Translations under genes and position numbers: made by a program | Shown: positions 1 through 12,526 of the stretch, piece after piece | Numbering within the stretch: position 1 is the first letter of the stretch | How the letters are laid out: each line of letters starts with the position of its first letter | The notes under the pieces: generated by a model | Told to the model about the DNA's origin: nothing | The model's database searches: none | What the model saw: the letters and a program-made list of their open reading frames with translations, nothing else | Assembly (NCBI GenBank): GCA_018398815.1 | Contig: CM031620.1 | Location: 67,572,454 to 67,636,453 of the forward strand | Reading direction: 5' to 3' | DNA length: 64,000 bases | DNA from: Conus ventricosus | Taxonomy: Eukaryota; Mollusca; Gastropoda; Neogastropoda; Conidae

Positions 1-2001
1 AAAAATGAAAAAAAAGAAAAATTTTTTAAATGGGGCCCCAGGGGGGCCCATAGAAAAGGGGGGAAGACCCTGCGAATACATTCCGTTTTTTTCCCGTTGA
101 TACAATTCAACAGAAGGCAGGGTGCCACCACCAACTACTAGGGCATAGAAAGGAACCCGGTGACCTGCTTTTAGAACGGGACTGACTCTAGGGAAAGGGT
201 AGAGCCCGGTTTTGTGAAGAGACGGATAACGGGAAACCCCCCTGGGGATAGGGCAGAGGGAAGGAAATGGGCTCCCTTTTGGCCCGTGTCAAAGGAGTCA
301 GAGTTTGTCAGGGTACTCTCACTGCACAGGCAAAAAAAATCTTCCCTACCAGCTTTTGTTAGGGGTAGGTATATCCCCCGAAACCTAACCAGCGCCATCA
401 AGTGGGGGGAAACAAGGGAGTGAAGGGAGGAAAGAAACAGAAGCAGGGGATGACAGGCCCGCAGCAGTGGGGGTAGGTGGCCAGAAGGGGGGCCATTTTG
501 GTTGGGGGCAGTGGCCCCGAAATTCATGGCGGGGCCGGGGCCATGGGGGGCCCGGGGGTTGTTCGTGGCCGGGTAAGGATGGGAGGGCCCGGTGGCCTGG
601 GCGGGGCCCTGGCCCAAGGTTGGCCTAAGGGGGGGAAAAAGTTTTTTGGGGGTTGCCTGGGGCAAAAAAAGGCCCCGGGGACCCAGGGTCGGGCCAAAAG
701 GACAGAGTAAAGGAAACCCCGACTGGGGGGAAAGGGAAGTAAATAAGGGTCCCAAGAAGGGCAAGGGCCAGACGGGAAAACCAAAAGGAAATCCTCAAAA
801 GGGGAAAAAATGTCCGGAAAAAAAGGAAAAATAATTCATAAAACAAAAATTTTTTGGGGGGAAAAGGGGGGGAGGGAAAATTTTGGGGGGTTTTGTCCCT
901 CGCAGGAATGGTGCGACACCCCGTAAACACTGATCTCGAACAACAGACCCGAGCAAGAACAAAGGGGACTGAATGCCGAGATTTGCCACAGGGAGAAGAG
1001 GATCGCGCAGATTTTCCCCGCCTCCTTTTAAAACAAAATGTGTGAAAGGGGGCTGACTCTCTTGTAAAGCCTGGGGCGCAAAACAACTGCCCCCGGTACT
1101 ATGGCGAGCCACAAACGGGGGGGTCAAATTGAGAGGGGCAGATAGGTCAAGGGTTGGAGTATTGCCTCCTGGGTTTTGCTGTTGTAGTGTGAACAACAGA
1201 AGGAGGGCAAGGTAGGGGCAATGCCCACGGGGTGCTGTGTTGGGTGGTGGTGTGAGCAGTCATCTGTTACCGACAGCTACTGTGTAAATGAATGTAGCTG
1301 GCCAGTTGGTTATTGATTTTTGATTCCAGTTATAGGGCGGTTAAGCCTATGTTCATATGTTTATTTCTCATTTTTTGATGATGTTTATCAGTTTGAATGT
1401 TGCTTGTGTTCATTGCCATAATGATATGCGATGCATGCTCACGTGTTATGAGTTTTCATTTTTCTGGTTGATATCTGTTTGCTAATGTTGTCTGATCACT
1501 GATCGGTAAAGTGTGAAATGCCTATTTTGATGGACAACATGAAAAGTGGTTGATTGCAATATTGGGTGTGAGAGCGTGTGTGGGGCCACACGCCCTGAAT
1601 TGATTTTGATGTTAAGTAGGCTGGCCACACACCTGAATTTGATCTTGTGTTAATCATGTTGTGCTAAATAAGAAGTGAATGGAATGATTTATTAACATGT
1701 ATGGGGCATGCTGATAGCTAACGCTAAGGACAGAGCTCTTGATTAAATGTGAGCCAGGTAGAGTTAATTGTTTTGATGCACAGTCGATGACTGACCAAAA
1801 TATGATGATTGATTATATGATTTGATTTATTGTTTTTAATTGGGTACATTATCCATGTTAGAGATGTTGAGGAAGTGATGTCTTGAAGCATAGGGGTAGT
1901 ACTGTTATAAAGACCCAAGCAACGTGAGTTTGTTTTTATCCAATGGGAGAAATTCATCCTGGAGAAAATGTGATAGGCAATCAACAAATCTTAGTACGGG
2001 G
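1..2001 (+). mobile_element. LTR retrotransposon, 3' internal part (truncated by window edge)
   Basis: This stretch is the reverse complement of about 18444-20465, the internal part of the complete LTR element further right, and leads directly into an LTR at 2002. It starts just downstream of where the zinc-knuckle of gag lies in the other copy. No long open frame survives. The first 1.1 kb is full of expanded homopolymer runs compared with the other copy, which looks like uncorrected sequence rather than biological drift. A G-rich polypurine-like run just before 2002 fits a priming site for plus-strand synthesis. No reverse transcriptase or integrase motif was seen. Confidence 0.75.
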
Positions 2002-3636
2002 TGTCATGAGTCGGCCGAATGTTCTCGGCATTTAGGCAAATAAGGGTAGTTGGCTGTTGTTGGAAGCAAGTTCCTTGGGTTATTCAATTGTGCGAATTCA
2101 GGGCTAACCAGAGGGGAATACCCCAAGTCCCGTATACCGAAGGAGGAGGAGTTACGGAGTGTTTTCGCATGTCGAGGATAGTGGACAAAGGAGTTGCCGA
2201 CTGCCGGTCCTGGGATAGAGGAGTGTCCAGTCCCGACCACGGCTGGCTATTCCACTGGGTTCCACCAGTGGGTCCTGAAGGAAGGCGATCGTGTCAGGTG
2301 ACGTCACGGGTAGGTGACCCGACCAGCCTGCATGCAGAGTACAGCGACCATTCAGTACGTCCTGGTTGCTGAGGAATGATGGAAAGGCTTCGCCTATTGA
2401 GTGGGTTTTGCACCTTGTTGTCTATAGAGGTATAATCTACTCGAAGCCATCAGTCCTGGCTGTAGAGGAGTCCAAGGCTGTTAGTACCATGGTAGCTTCG
2501 AGGAATCGAACAGAGTTTGAATGGGAGGTTATCATAACACTTGGTACCCATGTCCTGGTTAGCGCTAGCAGCTGTTGTATGTGTGTATGTGTAGGTGACT
2601 AGTGATTCATTGGGGAATAAAAATAACTTGGAATTTATTGTACAAATCGTGTGATGTGTGGTGTGCCTGTGATTCCAGTGGTTGGAACCAAGTTTAAACT
2701 CGGGTTCTCTCTGGTGAGAAAGAATATACGAGCTTGGAAAAACCAGGAAGTGTGTGACCATCATAAGGGAAAGTGAACTCGCCGTCTTGCGAGTGCTCAA
2801 GAAAATACAACGTGAAGCAGAGGTTAGACTAGTCGCCTGTTGCTCCTGGGTGGGGACGTAAGACAGTGGAGGTTGCTGTACCTCGGAGCCGACGACGAGA
2901 AGAATTTGTGCCGTCCCGATTGTGGGACGGTCGACAGCAAGACGTGTCAGCCTGTTGGAGCCTAGACAGGGAGCTGCCAGACAACGGTGGGGTGTTTTGC
3001 AGCCAGAGAAAGACCTGTGGGAGGGGGGCCCGACAGGAGCCCTTTCAGTGGAGAGGGCGAAGTACGGTGGTGTCCTGGAGACTGGGTTGTGAGGGTGCGA
3101 CTCAAGCTATGTTGCCAGTGTCCCCCAACTGGGATTTGGCCAATCGGGAGGACACAACAGTGTGGCAGCTTCAGCTCGTGGGTCGTACAGTGGATGAGAG
3201 AAACTAACGATCAACCAAGGAATGCTGGCAAGTTATGGACATTTTATTTGCCCTTAAAGTTATAAGTGTTGCAAACAGAATAGTGGAATATTGTCTTTCC
3301 TGGCTAAGTAAGAATAACTGAAGGAAAGGGGATGCGATTTATGAAATTGTCTGTATGCTGTTTACATTGTTGTATGATACAGATAGTTGTGTTGTGTAGT
3401 GGACGGGTGGGGGCTCGGAAGTCCAGCTGAATAAAAGTTGATTATTTTCTATGAAATGTTATTGGTTTCCCGTTACCTTTGTGCGGGCCCGATGTGAGTG
3501 ACAGAGTGTGTGTGCCTATGCGAGAGCGCATTTTGGTTCTGTGAAAGCATATAATACTTCTGTCTATAACCCCCTGCATCCCTGAATATGAAAATCATAT
3601 TTTAATAACGAGGGGGAGCGTCGGAGACCCGTCACA
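2002..3636 (+). repeat. 3' LTR of retrotransposon (copy 1)
   Basis: Starts TGTCATGAGTCGG and ends GACCCGTCACA, so it has TG...CA ends. The same roughly 1.6 kb sequence occurs inverted at 16839-18443 and 22110-23716. It is followed by GAGTT (3637-3641), the reverse complement of the AACTC target duplication around the complete element. Short open frames inside it are not conserved between the three copies and are not considered genes. Confidence 0.85.
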
Positions 3637-3641
3637 GAGTT
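3637..3641. repeat. Target-site duplication GAGTT next to LTR copy 1
   Basis: GAGTT directly follows the LTR end. The inverted copy of the same junction shows AACTC at 16834-16838, and AACTC also follows the other end of that complete element at 23717-23721. This fixes the LTR boundary. Confidence 0.7.
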
Positions 3642-3738
3642 GCATATAATTATATATATATATATAATATATAAATGGCAAATTCTGTCTGCGTGTGTGT
3701 TCGCTATAGATTCAAAAACGGCTCAACCGATTGTAATG

Positions 3739-3890
3739 AAATTTGGCAGGTACTTCTGTTATGTTTCACTAAGCCCCCCCCCCCCCCCCCCCCAACACAA
3801 ATGCCCTCCCCCCCAACACAAATTTGGCAGGTACTTCTGTTATGTTTCATTAAGCCCTCCCCCCCCCCCCCAACACAAATGCCCAATGAT
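3739..3890 (+). repeat. Duplicated segment with poly-C runs in Helitron 5' region
   Basis: A segment beginning AATTTGGCAGGTACTTCTGT and ending in a long C run plus CAACACAAATG is present twice in tandem here, with run-length differences. The inverted counterpart at 16600-16740 has the same duplicated layout, and a single copy lies at 24915-25007. Poly-C lengths are unlikely to be exact. Confidence 0.7.
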
Positions 3891-4549
3891 CAGAAACTGA
3901 AATCTATACTGATGTATATTTTATTGTTAATGATGGTTTTGGGCTAATCTCTAAAATAATAAAAACCGTTAAAAACCGTTTAAAAAAAACCCTGTTATAA
4001 CGGTTTCAAAGACATCTTTTTCCTCTGCTTTTCTTCAAATAGCCATTGTGACATTGCACAGGTACAGGACTACTTCTCTAAAATTAGAACCGTTATTTCG
4101 CAGTTAAAAAACGTTGTTTATAACAGTTAAAAACCGTTAAAAACACCAAACCCTATAAAAGAAACCGTTTTAAAACCCGATCTTCTTGAAATTTGGCAGG
4201 TACGTTTGTTGTGACCCGAGGATGGTTTTGGGCTAATCTCTAAAAAAAAAGTAAAACCGTTAAAAACCGTTAAAAAACTGTTATAACGGTTTCAAAGACA
4301 TCTTTTTCCTCTGCTTTTCATCAAATGGCCGTTGTGACATGGCACAGGTACAGGGCTACTTCTCGAAAATTAGAACCGTTATTTGGCAGTTAAGAAACGT
4401 TATTTATAACAGTTAAAAACCGTTAAAACACCATAACCCTATAAAAACTGTTTAAAACCCGATCTTCTGAGGTTGGCGGCCACGAGAGTCCTCGGATCGC
4501 CACCAAACTTGACATAAGCCGACAGGAACATCCAACGGGTAACATAGGA

Positions 4550-5439
4550 TTATTAGATAGTCATTATGACCATTAAATTTGACCGTTAAAAACCGTTATT
4601 TTCAAAATTTAGGCTGTTCTTGATTAAATTCGGTATACCTGTGCAGTTTTAATGCCGAAAAATTATATACAACTTTTACGAACCGAAATGTAAAATTGAC
4701 CGTTAAAAAACGTTATTAAAAAAATAAATTTAGAGTATTCTTGAAGAAATTCGATATACATGTGCCGTTTTGAACGCTAAACAATGATATACAATTTTCA
4801 AGATCCGAAACTTAACATTGACCGTTAAAAAACCGTTATTTTCTGAATTTCTAAATTTTCACCGTTCTTGATAACATTCTGTATGCACGTACAGTTTTAA
4901 ACAATGATACACAACTTACACGAACCGAAACTTAAAATTGACCGTTAAAAACCGTTATTATATAAATTTAGACCGTTCTTGATGAAATTCGGTATACAGA
5001 TGCAGTTTTACACGCTGAACAATAATATACAACTTACACGAACGGAAACTTAAAACTGAGTATTAGAGACCGTTAAGAACCGTTATTTTCTAAATTTAGA
5101 CTGTTCTTGATGAAATTTGGTATACAGGTGTAGTTTTAAATGTTGAACAATGATATACAACTTACACGAACGGAAACTTAAAATTGACCGTTAAAAACCG
5201 TTATTATATAGATTTAGACCGTTCTTGATGAAATTCGGTATACAGATGCAGTTTTACACGCTGAACAATGATATACAGCTTACACGAATGGAAACTTAAA
5301 ATAGAGCATTACAAACCGTTAAGAACCGTTATTTTCTAAATTATGACTTTACTTGATTAACTTTCGTATACAGGTGCAGTTTTACACGCTGATCAATGAT
5401 AGACAACTAATATGAACAAAAATCTATGTAATAAGTGAG

Positions 5440-5524
<85 letters not shown>

Positions 5525-5800
5525 TGTCTGTCAGGCTGAAGTTGGCGGCCAGGAGAATTGACGGATCGTCACCAAACTTGGCACGAACCTAGAGGGACAT
5601 CTCCCGAGACCGTTCTTGATGAAATTCGGTATACAGATGCAGTTTTACACGCTGAACAATGATATACAACTTACACGAACGGAAACTTAAAATTGAGCGT
5701 TAAAAACCGTTACGAACCGTTATTTTCTAAATTTAGACATTTCTTGATTAAATTTGGTATACAGGTGCAGTTTTACATGCTGATCAATGATAGACAACTA
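4550..5800 (+). repeat. AACCGTT minisatellite of Helitron
   Basis: Roughly 120-130 bp units repeat in direct orientation. Each contains GACCGTTAAAAACCGTTATT, a TTCTTGATGAAATTCGGTAT block and a GTTTTACACGCTGA block. Pairs of AACCGTT boxes punctuate the units. A GT microsatellite (about 5441-5523) interrupts the array and it resumes at about 5605. The same array is present at 11040-11450 and 13210-15300. Confidence 0.85.
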
Positions 5801-5802
5801 AT

Positions 5803-8800
5803 ATGAACAGAAACAGATTCTGTAGTAACATCAGAGCCTACAACAACGCCTTCCAGATGACAAGCGTTGGCCACACAGGTAGAAGCCTTCCAGGCTGGAA
5901 TCCCACTCTACGCATACAAGGCCAGGTCTACCACAGAATTGGCAGTTTGATTCCATCACCTGGTGTCAGTCCAAGCTTCTTGCAAGTTTATTTAGTAGAT
6001 GGTCAGGAGCAGGAGGTGTTTCTGCGACAACAGCTAGAGACTCTGGACAGAGAGTTGTCCTGTCTCTGACCAACATATTGCATGAACACAACACTTACGT
6101 ACAGCAGCTGAAGACCGCAAGAGACATACTCGCTGACAACCATTCCGCCATGAAGGTGGTTATCCGGGAGGACAAGCGGCCACGCCATGAGCATGCCAGG
6201 CGATACAACCAGCAGCAGTTGTCTGAGATTGCCATCCTCATGGACAATGAGCCCACGGAAAACCGCGACATAGTCCTTAAACTAAGAGATGGTAGTCTGC
6301 AGAGGATTTCAGAAATACCCCGAAGTTATGATGCTCTGCAATACCCCTGATTTTTGTCTATGGCACGGATGGGTACAGAGCTTATCTTACTGCAGAAAAT
6401 GGGCGAAAGATAACGCAACAGCAGTACCATTTTTTCCATATCCAAGTCCGCCCAGAAAATCACGTCTTGAAGTATGGCAGGTTGTTCCAGCAGCTTCTGG
6501 TGGACTGTTACTGCAAAATGGAGACAGAGCGCCTCACTCAAGTACATCAGAAGAGAGCAACAGTCTCTGCGAGCCAATAGCTACCAGGAACTGCGTGACG
6601 CTCTCTTTGCCAATGATGGGGACCCGCAAAGCGTGGGACAGAGAATCGTGCTGCCTTCATCGTTTACTGGTGGTCCACGCTACATGCATGAGAAGCAAAG
6701 TGACTCCATGGCCTACCTACGAAGGTACGGCTGTGCTGATCTTTTCATCACCATGACGTGCAACCCCAACTGGCCAGAGATCGTCAACAACTTGCTTCCA
6801 GGACAGGCTGCACATGACCGTCGTAACATCGTGGCCCGAGTCTTCAAACTGAAGCTAAAGAATCTCATGGGCATGCTCAATAAGGGGATCTTTGGAAACG
6901 TCAGAGCATGGCTGTACACTGTGGAGTACCAGAAGCGTGGTCTGCCTCATTCCCATATTCTGGTCTGGTAGAATCCAAACAACAAGATACGGCCAAACGA
7001 CATTGATCTTGCTGTCTGTGCGGAAATCCCAAACTCACAGGAGAGCCCTGAGATGCACCCTATGGTCATGGCACACTGATCCACGGGCCCTGTGGAATCT
7101 TCAACCCAAGGAGCAGCTGCATGGACAGAGAGACCAGGTCATGTACTAAAAACTACCCAAGGTCTTCCGAGGGTCACAGAACAGGGCGAGGATGGCTACC
7201 CCAAATACAGGAGACGTGAGGAGTCTGATGGAGGACCATACTGGGACTGTGAAGCTGGGGCAGAGAGAAATCGTAGTCACCAACCAGTGGGTTGTCCCTA
7301 CAACCCTTACCTCCTACACCAGTTCAACTGCCACATCGATGTGGAAATATGCAGTAGCATTAAATCAATCAGAACGTCCTGAAGTAGGTCCACAAGGGCA
7401 CAGACCAAGCCCTCTTCAACTCCAAGCCACTCAGGAGGAAAAGGAGCAGCTCAACAACCTCCAGTCGTTGACGAGATCCAAATGTACCAGAATGCCCGCT
7501 ACGTTGGCAGCATCGAGGCGACTGGAGACTCCTGGGATTTGACCTGCATGAGTGCCACCCCATGGTGTAGAGACTAGCTGTTCACTTGGAGAATGGACAA
7601 CGGGTTTACTTCAAATCACACAACGCAGCGCAAAGAGCAGAAGGCTCTCCCCAGAAACAACCCTTACCGCCTTCTTCAGACTATGCTCTCAAGACCCTAC
7701 AGCACGAGAGCTGAAGTACGTGGAAGTCCCTGAGCACTTCACATGGATGTCCACTCAAGAGATGTGGAAAAAAACGTCAAAGGGGCACTGCAATCGGGCG
7801 ATTGTACAGTATCAGTCCTCGCCAGGGGGAGTGCTACTTCTTGAGGCTTCTACTCAACGTTGTGAAAGGGCCCCGTTCGTACGAGGAGCTGAAGACTGTC
7901 AACGGCTATGTCCACAACACTTTTCGAGTGCTTGCAATGCTCTTGGACTCCTAGAAGATAACCGCCATCTACAACTTGCCCTGGAGGAAGCCCCCGTCTC
8001 TCAGAGACCCTGACTGCTGCGTGACTTCTTCTGTATCATCCTGGTGGCTTGCAACCCCAGTAACCCAGGTAACCTGTGGAACCTCTTCAGAGACCACATT
8101 GCTGAAGATTTCCTCTTCCAAGCCCGAATAGATGTCTATGATGAAGCGCAATACACAGATGCCATCTACAACCAAGCTCTTACTGTGATTCAGGAGAAAC
8201 TCTTCCTTCTTGGAGGCAAGTCTACAGAGGAGTATGGGATGCCAAGTGTCACACAACAACAAACTGTGTCTCGAAAATACTACCGCGAGTCCAATTACGA
8301 CACTGCTGCACTCCGGGCAGCAGCTGATGATTAGCTGAAGAAGCTGACAGCTGACCAGAGAGACGTGTACAACAGCTTTATGACATGGTTGAGCAGAAGC
8401 AGGACCCCACAGCAAGCAGCAACATAATGTTCCTTGATGCTCCAGGAGGGACAGGAAAGACCTTCATCCTGAATCTTATCCTGAAAGGATCCGCTCCACA
8501 GGCAAAATAGTGCTAGCCACTGCTTCCAGTGGCATTGCCGCTACTCTTTTGCCAGGTGGCCGGACAGTGCATAGCACTTTCAAGGTACCCCTGAATGCGG
8601 ACAAGCAAGAAACGCCAACCTGCTCTGTCAAGCGTGGGTCAACGTTTGCCAAAGTCATCAAAGAGGCTGCAACTGTCATAATTGATGAAGCTCCCATAAC
8701 CCACAAAGCTATCTACGAGGCCATGGACTCTACGCTGCAGGACATCACCCAAGTGCACAGGCCAATGGGGCGCATCCCCAAAGCTGTTCTATGGGGACTT

Positions 8801-9723
8801 CAGGCAGATCATCCTGTCGTCCTCAATGGCACCAGAGCCAACATTGTCAACGCTGAAGAAGTCCTACCTGTGGCGGAGCATGGTTGTTAAACATCTAAGC
8901 ACCAACATGAGAGCCCACCTGTCTGAAAATCCCCAGACAGCCAGCTTTGCCAAACTTCTGCTTGACATTGGCAATGGTGCCATTGAGCCATCAGAGTTTC
9001 CAGATACTATATCGATCCACCAGCACTATGCCAGTTTTCAGATAACAGGAGGATCTGATAGAAGCAGTCTACCCGGATCTTCATGCTCACTGTGTAGTCT
9101 CAGACTGGTTAGCGGAAAGGGCCATAATTTTCCTCCCTGAACGAGACTGTCAACAGGCTGAACAGAAAAATCGTAGCTGACTTCCCTGGAGAGGAAGCTC
9201 TGTACAGATCTGTTGACACGGCCAAGAATGATGATGAGGGAGTCCTTTATCCACAAGAACTCCTGAACTCCATTGAGATTTCTGGACTTCACCGCATGAA
9301 CTGTTGCTGAAATCTGGAGTCCCCCTCGTCATTCTCCGCTCACTGGACCTGCCAAAGGTGACCAGTGGTACCCGATGTGTCATTCTCAGACTGCACAGGA
9401 ATGTTGTAGAAGCGAAAATATCCTTTGGCCTCTACAAAGGTGAACCGGTGCTGCTCCTCAGAATTCCTCTGGAACCCACGGACTCACGCCTGCCATTTCA
9501 GTTCCGACGGCTTCAGTTTCCCATGAAACCAGCTTTCGCTCTAACAATCAACAAGAGCCAGGGTCAGACATTTTCATCCCTTGGGGCAGACCTGACCGTT
9601 CCGTGTTTTACACATGGAATGTTCTACGTTGTGGCATCACGATCTGGAAACGCAGAAACACTGACTATACTTGCACCAAACAGGGAGACCAGAAATGTTG
9701 TCTACCTAGAGGCCCTCCAATAG
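5803..9723 (+). pseudogene. Helitron Rep/helicase (RepHel) pseudogene
   Basis: Helitron transposases join an HUH replication initiator to a Pif1-like helicase and move DNA by rolling-circle replication. The N-terminal Helitron-like region is readable at 5803-6069 (AYNNAF, RIQGQVYHRIGSL). The Rep core follows at 6474-6971, with FITMTCNPNWPEI and the HUH motif GLPHSHILVW. A TAG directly after that motif is an in-frame stop, because the same frame continues sensibly beyond it. The helicase shows Walker A DAPGGTGKT (8430-8470), a Walker B-like block VIIDEAPI (8675-8705), LTINKSQGQTF (9541-9573) and VASRSG (about 9627). At least six frame changes or stops separate these blocks, so no functional protein can be made from this copy. 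The catalytic tyrosine region near 7340-7420 is disrupted. Confidence 0.9.
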
Positions 9724-9917
9724 ACGATACATCGTGAAAATGCAATCTTTTCACAAAGTTGTCATGTTTGAGTTGGATTTAACGTCCGTGCCCAAATCAA
9801 GGATATGCAGATGGCTGGTCCGTCACATTAGCCTGACACCTGCGGGCCAGGGTGGACATCGGGGTGAACTACGGTCATTTTAGCTGGAAACATTCCACGT
9901 AAAAATTTTGAAGACCA

Positions 9918-9987
9918 AGCCGGGATTCGAAACCACGACCTTTGGATCATGAGTCCAGCGCCTTATCCACTAGGTTATGGCATCCCC
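9918..9987 (-). repeat. tRNA-derived block inside Helitron 3' region
   Basis: Read on the minus strand, this has a box-A-like TAACCTAGTGG, a central CTGGACTCATGATCC (CAT in the anticodon position) and a box-B-like GGTTTCGAATCC. That is a tRNA-like order and spacing of about 70 nt. Box B has one extra T and the acceptor stem does not pair cleanly, so it is a tRNA-derived relic (SINE head or captured pseudogene), not a working tRNA. A truncated copy lies at about 11905-11940. Confidence 0.6.
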
Positions 9988-10002
9988 TACAGAGTTGTCA
10001 AT

Positions 10003-10221
10003 CTGGAGCACTTCAATCAAGGAATTGAGAATGCATTGGTAAGTTCACAAAGTACAGGCATCCCTCTATGGACTGTGTATCGTATTACGAAAACAATTCG
10101 TGAGGGAAAACAGATTGAGAGGCAAGAAGGGAGTGGGCGTCCGAAGAAATTGGGTGAAGTAGATAGGCTGGGGCAATTGGTTCAGCATGGGAAAAATGAA
10201 ACAAACCAAGCTGAACTTTAG
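10003..10221 (+). pseudogene. Tc1/mariner-like helix-turn-helix fragment
   Basis: The frame gives a peptide with SQSTGIPLWTVYRI followed by REGKQIERQEGSGRPKKLGE. This is the layout of the DNA-binding part of Tc1/mariner-type transposases: a helix-turn-helix with VYRI, then a basic GRP-containing linker. There is no catalytic DDE part. It lies between the tRNA-like block and the Helitron 3' hairpin and recurs in unit 2 (11946-12107), so it travels as part of the Helitron. The upstream part of the open frame reads through the tRNA-like block and is not coding. Confidence 0.6.
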
Positions 10222-10277
10222 TGTATGTCTTTTAAGTGGTGAGAGAGAGGGGTGGCCAGAAACTTATTGTACAGATA

Positions 10278-10307
10278 TACCCGAGCAAAGCCGGGTACAC
10301 CGGCTAG
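10278..10307 (+). other. Helitron 3' terminus: hairpin plus CTAG
   Basis: Perfect 6 bp stem TACCCG/CGGGTA with an 8 nt loop, then CACCGG and CTAG. The hairpin marks the rolling-circle termination site in Helitrons. The next unit starts at the following base. Confidence 0.85.
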
Positions 10308-12251
10308 TAATATATAAATGGCAAATTCTGTCTGCGTGTGTGTTCGCTATAGACTCAAAAACGGCTCAACCGATTGTAATGAAATTTGGCAGGTACGTCT
10401 GTTGTGACCCGAGGATGGTTTTGGGCTAATCTCTAATAAAATAAAACCGTTTAAAAACCGTTAAAAAGCTGTTATAACGGTTTCAAAGACATCTTTTTCG
10501 TGTGCTTTTCTTCAAATAGCCGTTGTGACATTGCACAGGTACAGGACTACTTCTCTAAGATTTAGGACCGATATTTGGCAGTTAAAAAACGTTATTTATA
10601 ACAGTTAAAAACCGTTAAAAACACCAAACCCTATAAAAGAAACTTTAAAACCTGATCTTCTTGAAATTTAGCATGTACGTCTGTTGTGACCCGAGGATGG
10701 TTTTGGGCTAATCTCTAAAAGAATAAAACCGTTAAAACCGTCAAAAAAACTGTTATAACGGTTTCAAAGACATCTGTTTCCTCTGCTTTTCATCCAATGG
10801 CCGTTGTGACATTGCACAGGTACATCGAACCTAGAGGGACATCTCCCGCGTAACATAGGGTCATTGGACAGTTTCTACAACAGTTATTTATGACCGTTAA
10901 AAAGCGTTAACAACATGTACCCCCCTAAAAAACGATCAAAAATACACTCTTTCTGATGTTGGCGGCAAAGGGAGTCGTCGCCAACTTGGCATGAGTCTGG
11001 AGGGACATACTGTGGATAACATTGGGTCATTCGATAGTTTTTTATGACCGTTATTTATCACCGTTAAACAGCGTTATTTTCTAAATTTAGACCTTTCTGA
11101 TTAAATTTGGTATGCAGGTGTAGTTTTAAATGCTGAACAATGATATACAACTTACACGAACCGAAACTTAAAATTGACTGTTAAAAACCGTTATATATAA
11201 ATTTAGACCGTTCTTGATAAAATTCGGTATACAGATGCAGTTTTACACGCTGAACGATGATATACAACTTACACGAACGGAAACTTAAAATTGAGCGTTA
11301 GAAACCGTTAAGATGGGTTATTTTCTAAATTTAGACCTTTCTTGATGAAATTTAGTATACAGGTGCAATTTTACACGCTGATCAATGATAGACAAATAAT
11401 ATGAACAGAAACTTAAAATTGACCGTTAAAAACCGTTAATTTCTAAATTTAGAGATGGTTAGTCTGCAGGGATTTCAGAAATACACCGAAATCATGATGC
11501 TCTGCAATACCTCTGATTTTTGTCTGTCAACCAGAGCCATGGTCAGACATTTTCATCCTTGGGGCAGACCTGACTGTTCCGTGTTTTACACATGGAATGT
11601 TCTACGTTGCAGCATCACGAACTGGAAACGCAGAAACACTGACTATACTTGCACCAAACAGGGAGACCAGAAATGTTGTCTACCCAGAGGCTCTCCAATA
11701 GACATGATACATCGTGAAAATGCAATCTTTTCACAGACTTGTCATGTTTGAGTTGGATTTAACGTCCATGCCCAAATCAAGGATATGCAGATGGCTGGTC
11801 CGTCACATTAGCCTGACACCTGCGGGGCCAGGGTGGACATCGGGTGAACTACGGTCATTTTAGCTGGAAACTTTCCACGTGAAAATTTCCAAGACCAAGC
11901 CGAGATTCGAAACCACGACCTTTGGATCATGAGTCCAGCGTCATTTTCGAGCACTTCAATCAAGGAATTGAGAATGCATCGGTAAGTTCACAAAGTACAG
12001 GCATCCCTCTATGGACTGTGTATCGTATTACGAAAAAAAAAATCGTGAGGGAAAACAGATTGAGAGGCAAGAAGGGAGTGGGCGTCCGAAGAAATTGGGT
12101 GAAGTAGATAGGAGGAGGCTGGGACAATTGGTTCAGCATGGGAAAAACGAAACAAACCCAAGCTGAATTTTATTGTATTGTCTTTTAAGTGGTGAGAGAG
12201 AGGGGTGGCCAGAAAATTATTGTACAGATATACCCGAGCGAAACCGGCTAG
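10308..12251 (+). mobile_element. Helitron unit 2 (internally deleted, non-autonomous)
   Basis: Begins TAATATATAAATGGCAAATT directly after the CTAG of unit 1 and ends at CTAG 12248-12251. Contents follow unit 1 but almost the whole RepHel gene is gone. A short piece of the 5' Rep region (about 11453-11528) is fused to the last part of the helicase (about 11530-11700, with a frame containing FTHGMF-equivalent sequence). It then carries the truncated tRNA-like block and the helix-turn-helix fragment. The 3' hairpin is reduced: the right stem arm is mostly lost. Confidence 0.8.
11946..12107 (+). pseudogene. Second copy of the Tc1-like helix-turn-helix fragment
   Basis: Same peptide pattern as 10003-10221 (HFNQGIENASVSSQSTGIP, then VYRI). 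An expanded A run at about 12034-12042 changes the frame after VYRIT. It confirms that the fragment is a stable part of this Helitron family. Confidence 0.6.
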
Positions 12252-12436
12252 TCTAATAATAATAAATGGCAAATTCTCTGTGGTGGTGTGTGTGTGTGTG
12301 TGTGTGTGTACGCTATAGACTCAAAAACGGCTCAACCGTTTGCAATGAAATTTGGCAGGTACGTCTGTTTTGACCCGAGGATGGCAAGAAAATTATTGTA
12401 CAGATATACCCGAGCGAAGCCGGGTACACCGGCTAG
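12252..12436 (+). mobile_element. Helitron unit 3 (185 bp, ends only)
   Basis: Starts TCTAATAATAATAAATGGC right after the CTAG of unit 2 and ends in an intact hairpin (TACCCG 12407-12412, CGGGTA 12421-12426) and CTAG 12433-12436. It holds only the first about 115 bp and the last about 60 bp of the element, joined at GACCCGAGGATGG. Confidence 0.8.
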
Positions 12437-12456
12437 TCTAATATATAAATGGCAAA

Positions 12457-12526
<70 letters not shown>

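Larger units (their letters stand above)
3663..10307 (+). mobile_element. Helitron unit 1 (carries broken Rep/helicase)
   Basis: The 5' side begins in a TA-rich run leading into ATATATAAATGGCAAATTC, the sequence found at the start of every later unit. The 3' side ends in a hairpin (TACCCG 10278-10283 pairing with CGGGTA 10292-10297) followed after six bases by CTAG (10304-10307) and then T, the hallmark Helitron 3' end (CTRR followed by a T in the host AT target). It contains minisatellites rich in AACCGTT, a GT microsatellite, a degraded RepHel gene, a tRNA-like block and a helix-turn-helix fragment. Subfamily is not determined. Confidence 0.85.

Noticed and set aside
171..1196. Several open frames on both strands in the first 1.2 kb
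   Set aside because: Gly/Pro-rich or Lys-rich readings of homopolymer-expanded LTR element interior; not conserved in the inverted copy.
2019..3265. Frames of 90-120 codons inside the LTR
   Set aside because: Neither start nor frame is conserved among the three LTR copies.
9918..9987. A functional tRNA-Met gene
   Set aside because: Extra base in box B, poor acceptor stem, and a truncated second copy within the Helitron indicate a relic.
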